Part shown: piece by piece, positions 1-3,686 of the stretch
How positions within the stretch are numbered: the first letter of the stretch is position 1
Layout: each line of letters begins with the position of its first letter
DNA from: an uncultured Ruminococcus sp.
GTDB taxonomy: Bacteria > Bacillota > Clostridia > Oscillospirales > Ruminococcaceae
Assembly: GCA_900554975.1 (NCBI GenBank)
Contig: USJI01000040.1
Location: 1-7,478, forward strand
Length of the DNA stretch: 7,478 nucleotides
Reading direction: 5' to 3'
Notes under the pieces: model-generated
The model's database searches: none
Seen by the model: the letters and a program-made list of their open reading frames with translations, nothing else
Told to the model about the DNA's origin: nothing
Position numbers and translations under genes: made by a program

Positions 1-430
1 CAATGTCTTCAGACTTGTGAATATCCAATCCCCATAATACACAAGCAGGAGCAAGAATATCAATAGCAAATCTTTCTGCTTGATATTCAATTGATGTTTT
101 CGGTTCTCTTTGCGGACCGAAAGAGCGCCCATATATACCTTCTGATAAAGGATGGCGTAAATATATATGACCTAATTCATGAGCGACTGTATAGCGTTGT
201 GTTGGAATCGTGTCAGCTCCGTTTACGATTATAGTATATGTATCGTTTCTGATATAAGTTATTCCTCTGTCACTGCTTTTCAAAACAGAATTGATATTAT
301 CCTGTTTGAGTATAATGTTATTATTATGGCATAGATACGATAAACCTATTGGCAGCTGTTTTACGTAATTGTCTAATAAAAACTGCCAAGCAGCATTTCT
401 TGCATGAGTGTAAATATTATAATTTTGCAT
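1..430 (-). CDS. ImmA/IrrE-family zinc metallopeptidase, C-terminus cut off by window edge
   Basis: Reading leftward from the ATG at 430, 143 codons are present and the frame stays open at base 2. Residues 84-88 are HELGH, the HExxH zinc site, with H84 and H88 as ligands and E85 as catalytic base. About 27 residues on, a stretch reading EYQAERFAIDILAP (115-128) matches the family pattern E-x-x-A-x-x-F-A, with E115 the likely third ligand. ImmA/IrrE proteins are cytoplasmic proteases. ImmA of ICEBs1 cleaves its partner repressor ImmR when the element is induced, and the gene beside this one encodes just such an XRE repressor. The ribosome binding site TCGGAGGTG lies directly upstream but inside a long hairpin (431-473), so translation may be throttled. 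The gene has no promoter of its own that I can see and is probably read through from the repressor promoter at 1020-1048. Confidence 0.93.
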   Translation of the reverse strand, partial: MQNYNIYTHARNAAWQFLLDNYVKQLPIGLSYLCHNNNIILKQDNINSVLKSSDRGITYIRNDTYTIIVNGADTIPTQRYTVAHELGHIYLRHPLSEGIYGRSFGPQREPKTSIEYQAERFAIDILAPACVLWGLDIHKSEDI

Positions 431-473
431 AAAAGCACCTCCGACTATTATTTTAATAGCCAAAGGTGCTTTT
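431..473 (-). promoter_or_regulatory. RNA hairpin sequestering the immA ribosome binding site
   Basis: In the leftward transcript, AAAAGCACCT (473-464) pairs perfectly with AGGTGCTTTT (440-431). The inner CTATTA/TAATAG (459-454 with 450-445) also pairs perfectly around an AAA loop. The four bases between the two stems, UUGG against UCGG, can pair only as RNA (three G-U wobbles and one G-C), giving a continuous stem of about 20 bp. In the opposite strand these four positions would not pair, which suggests the structure serves the leftward mRNA. The 3' arm contains the GGAGGTG Shine-Dalgarno sequence and ends one base before the immA ATG. The stem ends in UUUU, so partial transcription termination is an alternative role. 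Either would lower ImmA relative to repressor. Confidence 0.7.
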
Positions 474-502
474 GTCATTACACAAATATTGGAAGAAAAT
501 AA

Positions 503-997
503 TCAAAAGTCAGGAGATGGCTTAATTAGGTCTGTTTTTTCTTCCGCTTCTATACTTGGTACATCACGGTAACTACCGTCACTGCTTCTGGCGATAGCCT
601 TTTCACTTTTAGTAGGTCTATCCGCATTAATATTTACGGTCTGAGTTATACCTTCTTGTTCTGCAAGTGCAGCAGCCATTTCAGAAAGAAATTCAGCTCT
701 GGCTCTTGCCGGAAGTGAAAAGTAGGCTTTAAGAAGTTTCTTTTCTATTTCATCATCACTAAGTAATTCGATAGGATTGAGCTTCTCATCCGTTCTTCCA
801 AGAAGATAATCAGTGGTGACACCATAGAAGTCGGCGAGTTTTGAAAGATTATCAAACGTTGGTTCAGCTGTGCCATATTCATACTTTTGATATGCTTGAT
901 TAGAAACATTAAGTATTGTTGCCAACTCATTTTGATTAAGGTTTCTTTTTTTTCTTAACTCTTTTAGTAATTGACCTCTTTTAATTTTTATATCCAA
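503..997 (-). CDS. XRE-family phage repressor (ImmR/CI-like)
   Basis: The encoded protein has 164 residues from a TTG start at 997. TTG was chosen because a full GGAGGTG ribosome binding site (1010-1004) sits 6 bases upstream. The longer in-frame ATG at 1048 falls inside the promoter itself and would place the start before the transcript. Residues 8-67 form a classic XRE helix-turn-helix domain (LLKELRKKRN, then NQNELATILNVSNQAYQKYE, then the LADFYGVTTDYLLGR ending). The C-terminal half is acidic, then rich in polar residues. It shows no S24/LexA autoprotease domain, so this repressor should not cleave itself. With ImmA encoded next in the operon, the pair resembles ImmR-ImmA of ICEBs1. By inference it binds the AAGTAGT boxes and the palindrome at 1025-1150 to silence the rightward lytic promoter and tune its own. 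Confidence 0.92.
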   Translation of the reverse strand: MDIKIKRGQLLKELRKKRNLNQNELATILNVSNQAYQKYEYGTAEPTFDNLSKLADFYGVTTDYLLGRTDEKLNPIELLSDDEIEKKLLKAYFSLPARARAEFLSEMAAALAEQEGITQTVNINADRPTKSEKAIARSSDGSYRDVPSIEAEEKTDLIKPSPDF

Positions 998-1019
998 ACT
1001 AATCACCTCCTTTATTTTC

Positions 1020-1048
1020 ATTCTACTACTTTTAGTTGTCTTTGTCAA
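1020..1048 (-). promoter_or_regulatory. Leftward sigma-A promoter for repressor-immA
   Basis: On the minus strand TTGACA (1048-1043) and TAGAAT (1025-1020) are separated by exactly 17 bp. This is a perfect -35 and a one-mismatch -10. The expected transcript start, about 1013, lies just upstream of the repressor ribosome binding site at 1010-1004, so the leader is very short. The -10 box touches an AAGTAGT box (1025-1031), as expected for autoregulation. Confidence 0.85.
1025..1031 (-). promoter_or_regulatory. Putative operator box AAGTAGT, copy 1
   Basis: AAGTAGT on the minus strand, within the longer AAAAGTAGTA (1033-1024), which recurs exactly on the plus strand at 1135-1144. It overlaps the -10 end of the leftward promoter by one base and would let the repressor or the Cro-like protein block repressor transcription. 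Calling it an operator is inference from repetition and position. Confidence 0.5.
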
Positions 1049-1075
1049 TGGTTTTTAATTAATAAGCACAGAAAA

Positions 1076-1082
1076 ACTACTT
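1076..1082 (-). promoter_or_regulatory. Putative operator box AAGTAGT, copy 2
   Basis: A second AAGTAGT on the minus strand, midway between the divergent promoters. Its centre is about 51 bp from copy 1 and 61 bp from the third copy at 1137-1143. Such spacing would suit looping or cooperative binding by a repressor, but this is inference. Confidence 0.4.
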
Positions 1083-1121
1083 ATAATTGTGAAAAAACAT
1101 CAAAAAAGCAACCTTAAATTT

Positions 1122-1150
1122 ATATAATACTACAAAAAGTAGTATTATAT
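1122..1150. promoter_or_regulatory. Perfect palindromic operator next to the lytic promoter
   Basis: ATATAATACTAC (1122-1133) and GTAGTATTATAT (1139-1150) are perfect 12-bp inverted arms around AAAAA. The palindrome contains the third AAGTAGT box (1137-1143) and ends one base before the TTGACG -35 box at 1152. A dimeric XRE repressor bound here would compete with RNA polymerase. It could also fold as a hairpin, but it lies upstream of the expected rightward start, so a DNA-binding role is more likely. Confidence 0.65.
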
Positions 1151-1151
1151 G

Positions 1152-1180
1152 TTGACGTTTGCAACCAAAAGTGGTATAAT
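1152..1180 (+). promoter_or_regulatory. Rightward early lytic sigma-A promoter, extended -10
   Basis: TTGACG (1152-1157) and TATAAT (1175-1180) are separated by 17 bp, and TG at 1172-1173 makes an extended -10. This is close to the strongest consensus for sigma-A. The expected start is near 1187, which leaves a leader of about 25 bases before the first ORF. It should drive the whole rightward early operon when the repressor is removed. Confidence 0.88.
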
Positions 1181-1211
1181 AAAATCACACCAAAGGAAAG
1201 GAGATGATAAA

Positions 1212-1343
1212 TTGGAAGAGAAAATAAAAAAGCTTGTTAAGCTGGTAGCACAACTTAACAAGCTAGGACTTAAAGTTCTGGAGTTCTTAGGAACATTAAC
1301 TTTAATAGTCCTTTCAATAAAATCACTCATTGAGATGATTTAA
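1212..1343 (+). CDS. 43-residue membrane peptide, first gene after the lytic promoter
   Basis: The start is TTG at 1212, preceded by AAAGGAGATGAT (1197-1208), a near-perfect match to the 16S rRNA tail. The longer ATG at 1149 overlaps the promoter and would lie upstream of the transcript. The N-terminal half (residues 2-23) is an amphipathic, lysine-rich helix, EEKIKKLVKLVAQLNKLGLK. Residues about 26-37 form a hydrophobic segment (LGTLTLIVLSI). The peptide is likely membrane-associated. Size and charge pattern resemble small phage membrane peptides and toxin-like peptides, but I do not recognise a family and no function can be assigned. Its place at the head of the operon makes it one of the first phage products made. 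Confidence 0.7.
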   Translation: MEEKIKKLVKLVAQLNKLGLKVLEFLGTLTLIVLSIKSLIEMI

Positions 1344-1354
1344 AGCAAACCAAA

Positions 1355-1385
1355 CCGAGGGGAAACCCTCGGGGCGGTATTGCCC
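1355..1385 (+). other. Double hairpin between the two tiny membrane genes
   Basis: CCGAGGG (1355-1361) pairs with CCCTCGG (1366-1372) around GAAA, a GNRA tetraloop. A second, mutually overlapping stem GGGC/GCCC (1372-1375 with 1382-1385) follows. No run of Ts follows directly, only TTAAATAAATTTT, so a clean intrinsic terminator is unlikely. An mRNA stability element or a structure near the next ribosome binding site (1411-1415) fits better. Confidence 0.6.
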
Positions 1386-1422
1386 TTAAATAAATTTTAC
1401 CACACAGAATGGAGGATGTCAA

Positions 1423-1527
1423 GTGTTTAAATCTGTCTTGAAATTAACGGCTGAATCCCTTAAATTCCTTATTATTACAGCCGTTATCGTATCAGGAACT
1501 ATTGGACTTGTAAAAATCCTGCTCTAA
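1423..1527 (+). CDS. 34-residue hydrophobic membrane peptide
   Basis: The start is GTG at 1423 with GGAGG at 1411-1415, seven bases upstream. The ATG at 1416 stops after four codons and is rejected. The protein is a single membrane helix: residues about 15-29 are almost purely hydrophobic (FLIITAVIVSGTIGL), flanked by lysines at 3, 7, 14 and 31. It has no signal-peptide cleavage site that I can see. It is second in the rightward operon, 79 bases after the 43-residue peptide, and the two share a lysine-rich start followed by a hydrophobic helix. The function is unknown. Because it is so short, the call rests on the ribosome binding site, the membrane pattern and the position. Confidence 0.62.
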   Translation: MFKSVLKLTAESLKFLIITAVIVSGTIGLVKILL

Positions 1528-1632
1528 TTATCTGCCATCTCCTGAGCGTGAGATGTAAAACTATCCGCTCGCCATTACCAAAAGGTAAACAATTATTCAT
1601 AAATGCAAAAGAACTAAGAAAGGATGGTATAT

Positions 1633-1851
1633 ATGAAAAATGAATCAACAAAAGATGACGCTGTTAAAACGTATAGCGAAACTATAAAAGCTGTTGAACT
1701 GTTAAAGAACACAGGTTGCCTTGCAACGGAAAAAGAAGAAATAAAGCTGCTCAAATGCTTTCGTACATTAAATACCATAAATAAATGTATGGCATTATCA
1801 AGAGTTGAAGGTATGGTTGATGGACAGCTTTTTTCAGCAGAAAGGAAATAA
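1633..1851 (+). CDS. 72-residue protein of unknown function
   Basis: ATG at 1633 was chosen because AAAGGA (1619-1624) lies 8 bases upstream. The in-frame ATG at 1624 overlaps that ribosome binding site. The protein looks soluble and helical, rich in Lys and Glu, with cysteines at about residues 29, 42 and 52 and no membrane segment. No family is recognised. The last codons, F-S-A-E-R-K-stop, lie in the first copy of a 48-bp direct repeat. A second copy at 2394-2441 preserves F-S-I-E-R-K-stop, as if a decayed duplicate of this gene's tail sits in front of the Bro-N gene. Confidence 0.68.
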   Translation: MKNESTKDDAVKTYSETIKAVELLKNTGCLATEKEEIKLLKCFRTLNTINKCMALSRVEGMVDGQLFSAERK

Positions 1852-1878
1852 AAACATGAATGAAAAACAAGTATTTCA
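1831..1878 (+). repeat. 48-bp imperfect direct repeat, copy 1
   Basis: This copy matches 2394-2441 at 43 of 48 positions, including an unbroken 25-base match. It holds the end of the 72-residue gene (ERK-stop), a ribosome binding site (AAAGGA), an ATG at 1856 and a few codons. Together with copy 2 it frames an AT-rich segment of 515 bp (1879-2393) with two ORFs. Confidence 0.9.
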
Positions 1879-1882
1879 TTAA
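1856..1882 (+). other. Eight-codon ORF, remnant or leader (MNEKQVFH)
   Basis: ATG at 1856 with AAAGGA nine bases upstream opens a frame that stops at 1880-1882 after eight residues. The residues MNEKQVF closely match the MNELQVF start of the Bro-N protein at 2419. It is either the stub of a lost second Bro-N gene or a leader peptide whose stop lies two bases before the GTG of the next ORF. A -1 shift at the AAA codon (1865-1867) would join it to that ORF. Confidence 0.45.
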
Positions 1883-1884
1883 AA

Positions 1885-2160
1885 GTGGATGCCGAAAAGG
1901 TTACAATTGATACCTTAGAAAGAAACGAAATTTTAAGGCACGAACAGAGAAGGCTTGAAATCAATTGGCTCGTTGAAGCAATCTTTAAACAAATTATTTT
2001 TATGGATTCGTCTGTTTCAAGAACAATGAGATATAAGATTATTAATGATTTCTTTGATAAGAAAAATGTTAATGAAATGCCTGAAAATTTACGCGTTTGC
2101 TGTATGGAAAATGCCGTGCCAATCAAATCTTTGATAATTGCGTGTAAGAAATTTTTATAG
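1885..2160 (+). CDS. 91-residue protein of unknown function with a disturbed start
   Basis: An open frame of 91 codons runs from GTG at 1885, with no ribosome binding site of its own. Translation could come by re-initiation from the eight-codon ORF ending at 1882. Alternatively the real gene began at ATG 1856 and has lost one base: adding one A to the A5 run at 1863-1867 would give MNEKTSISLKVDAEKV continuing in this frame. That is a plausible N-terminus, so this may be a frameshifted pseudogene. The product is mixed-charge and probably helical, with paired cysteines near residues 72-73 and no recognised family. Its base composition is AT-rich compared with the genes after 2440. Its stop overlaps the end of the convergent leftward gene by six bases. 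Confidence 0.5.
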   Translation: MDAEKVTIDTLERNEILRHEQRRLEINWLVEAIFKQIIFMDSSVSRTMRYKIINDFFDKKNVNEMPENLRVCCMENAVPIKSLIIACKKFL

Positions 2161-2349
2161 TTTTTTCTTTGCGTTTCTTCTCGGTGCAGCGTACCAACAG
2201 TCCCTTGCCCCTTGATAATTTACTATGTTTTCATTTTTGAAAACAGCCATAAACTGAGCGAGCTGAAAAATATTTAATGAGTGAACTTGAATCATTTCCT
2301 CAAACAGCAAATTATATGGATTGTTTTCATCATATTTTGCTCTTGGCAT
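2155..2349 (-). CDS. 64-residue leftward moron-like gene of unknown function
   Basis: The frame reads against the early operon. ATG at 2349 was chosen because GAAGGGGGAA lies about 6 bases upstream. The in-frame ATG at 2400 lies upstream of the promoter's -10 box and is rejected. The start MPRAKYDENNPYNLLFEEM, a possible helix-turn-helix region with LNIFQLAQFMAVF, and a basic tail (PRRNAKKKL) suggest a small nucleic-acid-binding protein, but no family is recognised. It has its own promoter (2372-2400), so it could be expressed from the repressed prophage like a moron. No convincing terminator follows it. Its transcript would be antisense to the ORF at 1885-2160 if it reads on. Confidence 0.62.
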   Translation of the reverse strand: MPRAKYDENNPYNLLFEEMIQVHSLNIFQLAQFMAVFKNENIVNYQGARDCWYAAPRRNAKKKL

Positions 2350-2371
2350 AAAAATTCCCCCTTCTTTATCA

Positions 2372-2400
2372 ATTATACAATAACTGGAAAGAATTTTCAA
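2372..2400 (-). promoter_or_regulatory. Leftward sigma-A promoter for the 64-residue gene
   Basis: On the minus strand TTGAAA (2400-2395) and TATAAT (2377-2372) are separated by exactly 17 bp. The -10 is perfect and the -35 has one mismatch. The expected start, about 2365, gives a leader of about 15 bases before the ATG at 2349. The -35 box lies inside copy 2 of the 48-bp repeat. Confidence 0.72.
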
Positions 2401-2441
2401 TTGAAAGGAAATAAAAACATGAATGAATTACAAGTATTTCA
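2394..2441 (+). repeat. 48-bp imperfect direct repeat, copy 2
   Basis: This copy spans the ribosome binding site and first codons of the Bro-N gene and matches 1831-1878 at 43 of 48 positions. It retains an in-frame F-S-I-E-R-K-stop (2394-2414), equivalent to the tail of the 72-residue gene at 1633-1851. Upstream similarity continues weakly for about ten more bases with one indel. This suggests that the junction between that gene and the Bro-N gene was duplicated or recombined. Confidence 0.9.
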
Positions 2442-3093
2442 AAACAGTGAATTCGGAGAACTTGGTGTTCTCACCATTGATGGAAAAGAATATTTTCCAG
2501 CTACGCAGTGTGCAACGATCTTAGGATACAAAAGTCCCAAAGATGCAATTTACGCACATTGCAAGGGGGCGGTAAAACACCGCCTCCCTACAAGCGGAGG
2601 CACTCAGGAAGCTAAATTTATTCCTGAAGGTGATTTGTACCGCCTGATAATCCGCTCAAAGCTTCCGGCTGCGGAAAAGTTTGAACGCTGGGTATTTGAT
2701 GAGGTCCTGCCGGAACTCAGAAAAAACGGCTCATACGGAAGCAACATTAACCTTGAAGAAGTTATTGCTAAAACAGCAACGGCGGTTGTTTCAGAAGTTA
2801 TGAAACACTTTATGTCAAATAGAAGTTGCCAGATGCCTGATCGTTCTTATGAATTAAAACGCAAAGCTAAAAGATACAAGCATACGCAGCCGAGCAAGAT
2901 TGATACGCTATCCCCGGAACTTAAAGAAAAAGTCGATGATATGATTGCGTCAGGAAAATTTTCGTGTCAGCAGATAGCAAATTTCATTATGAATAATTGT
3001 AATATGTACATTTCACAAATGTCCGTAAACAGATATAAACGAATGCACTTTATTGAAGAAGATGATTCTGATAATCAGATGACGCTTTTCTGA
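2419..3093 (+). CDS. Bro-N domain antirepressor-like protein
   Basis: The product has 224 residues from ATG 2419, with AAAGGA nine bases upstream. The longer ATG at 2281 would add 46 residues translated from the opposite side of the leftward gene and is rejected. Residues about 11-104 form a Bro-N domain: the GELGVLTIDGKEYFPATQCATILGY start, PEGDLYRLIIRSKLP, then AEKFERWVFDEVLPELRKNGSY. Bro-N proteins are DNA-binding and are often phage antirepressors or early regulators. Residues about 159-210, with SKIDTLSPELKEKVDDMI and the ending ISQMSVNRYKR, look like a second helical DNA-binding module, resembling the Mu gp27/DUF3486 type. That second match is from memory and uncertain. By inference the protein opposes the repressor or regulates early genes. 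G+C rises at this gene compared with the region upstream. Confidence 0.87.
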   Translation: MNELQVFQNSEFGELGVLTIDGKEYFPATQCATILGYKSPKDAIYAHCKGAVKHRLPTSGGTQEAKFIPEGDLYRLIIRSKLPAAEKFERWVFDEVLPELRKNGSYGSNINLEEVIAKTATAVVSEVMKHFMSNRSCQMPDRSYELKRKAKRYKHTQPSKIDTLSPELKEKVDDMIASGKFSCQQIANFIMNNCNMYISQMSVNRYKRMHFIEEDDSDNQMTLF

Positions 3094-3122
3094 ATGAAAG
3101 TCAACAGAAAGGAAGGATTTTA

Positions 3123-3335
3123 ATGACAATAGGGAAAAAAATAAGGTTCAGACGTGAACTTTTAGGATACAGTCAGCAGGAACTTGCTGACAAGGCGCAT
3201 ATCGGAAGATCATATATATCAGAGCTTGAAAACGGAAAGTATCAGCCGACAGCTCCTGTAATAGTAGGACTTGCAAAAGCTCTGAAATGTACAGCTGATT
3301 ACCTTATTGAAGATTCGGAGAAAGAGGCAGTCTGA
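3123..3335 (+). CDS. Cro/Ner-like XRE helix-turn-helix regulator
   Basis: The product is 70 residues long, with AGAAAGGAAGG upstream of ATG 3123. Almost the whole protein is one XRE domain: IGKKIRFRRELLGYSQQELA, then the recognition helix region IGRSYISELENGK, then LAKALKCTADYLIED. With only a short acidic tail after the domain it resembles Cro or Mu Ner in size and place (between repressor region and transposase). Such proteins bind the same operators as the repressor and damp early and repressor transcription during lytic growth. Its 3' end shares ATGA-type overlap with a possible 40-codon ORF. Confidence 0.9.
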   Translation: MTIGKKIRFRRELLGYSQQELADKAHIGRSYISELENGKYQPTAPVIVGLAKALKCTADYLIEDSEKEAV

Positions 3336-3457
3336 TGACAATACAAAGCCGAAACAGCGGAATAACTCCGCTGTCCGCCGGAAATGGTCTACCGGCGCTG
3401 ATGATGGCAGACCGGAAAGGAAGTGTTAAAAATGGAACTGGAAAGATTTATGTATGA
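3335..3457 (+). CDS. Possible 40-residue overlapping ORF
   Basis: ATG at 3335 overlaps the TGA (3333-3335) of the HTH gene, a typical coupling arrangement, and AGAGG lies 9 bases upstream. The 40 codons run through two strong inverted repeats without a stop and end at 3457, inside the next gene. The product would start MTIQSRNSGITPLSAGNGLP and is Gly/Ser/Lys-rich. No family is recognised. The alternative is that this stretch is simply a structured untranslated region. Confidence 0.35.
   Translation: MTIQSRNSGITPLSAGNGLPALMMADRKGSVKNGTGKIYV
3354..3413 (+). other. Cluster of competing hairpins between the HTH gene and the next gene
   Basis: ACAGCGGA (3354-3361) pairs with TCCGCTGT (3367-3374) around a five-base loop. 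CGCCGG (3376-3381) can pair with CCGGCG (3392-3397). GGTCT (3386-3390) can instead pair with AGACC (3409-3413), which would exclude the second stem. The last arm lies just before the ribosome binding site (3417-3423) of the next gene. No T-run follows, so terminators are unlikely. Differential mRNA processing or translational control is possible. Confidence 0.55.
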
Positions 3458-3647
3458 AGCAAGACTGCTTGTCTTCAGGATGGCGAAGCTTATGCTTGAA
3501 ACTGCGGCAGATGAGAGCATAAAAAAAGAACCGCAGATTCAGCATAAAATCGTTTCTACAGCACTAGCACTGCTGACAGAAGCCGAAACTCTTGAAGAAG
3601 AGTTAAAATCCATAAATCTGCGTTCTGATAACAGTATATCAGAATAA
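3432..3647 (+). CDS. 71-residue helical protein of unknown function
   Basis: ATG 3432 is used, with AAAGGAAG (3417-3423ish) about 8 bases upstream. The in-frame GTG at 3423 overlaps that site. The protein looks entirely alpha-helical (residues about 2-24 and 33-64), with acidic heptad-like stretches such as LLTEAETLEEELKSI that could form a coiled coil. It has no cysteines and no membrane segment. It sits 39 bases before the transposase gene in the same operon. No family is recognised. Confidence 0.75.
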   Translation: MELERFMYEARLLVFRMAKLMLETAADESIKKEPQIQHKIVSTALALLTEAETLEEELKSINLRSDNSISE

Positions 3648-3686
3648 AATGAATTCGTCAAGTCTTTTTCTGAAGGAGGTGCTGAT

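Noticed and set aside
998..1048. Repressor start at ATG 1048
   Set aside because: The ATG falls within the repressor's own -35 box, upstream of the predicted transcript start; TTG 997 has a perfect ribosome binding site.
1536..1555. Inverted repeat CATCTC/GAGATG with an eight-base loop
   Set aside because: Only a six-base stem with a large loop and no T-run; a chance match is likely. The nearby TTACC-AAAA-GGTAA (1575-1588) is similarly weak.
1614..2126. Leftward open frame of 170 codons opposite 1633-1851 and 1885-2160
   Set aside because: It is Ser/Phe/Leu-rich low-quality protein, crosses the repeat and both rightward ORFs, and has no good ribosome binding site or promoter.
2281..2418. 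N-terminal extension of the Bro-N gene to ATG 2281
   Set aside because: It overlaps the leftward gene and its promoter, has no ribosome binding site, and ATG 2419 has one and fits the Bro-N family start.
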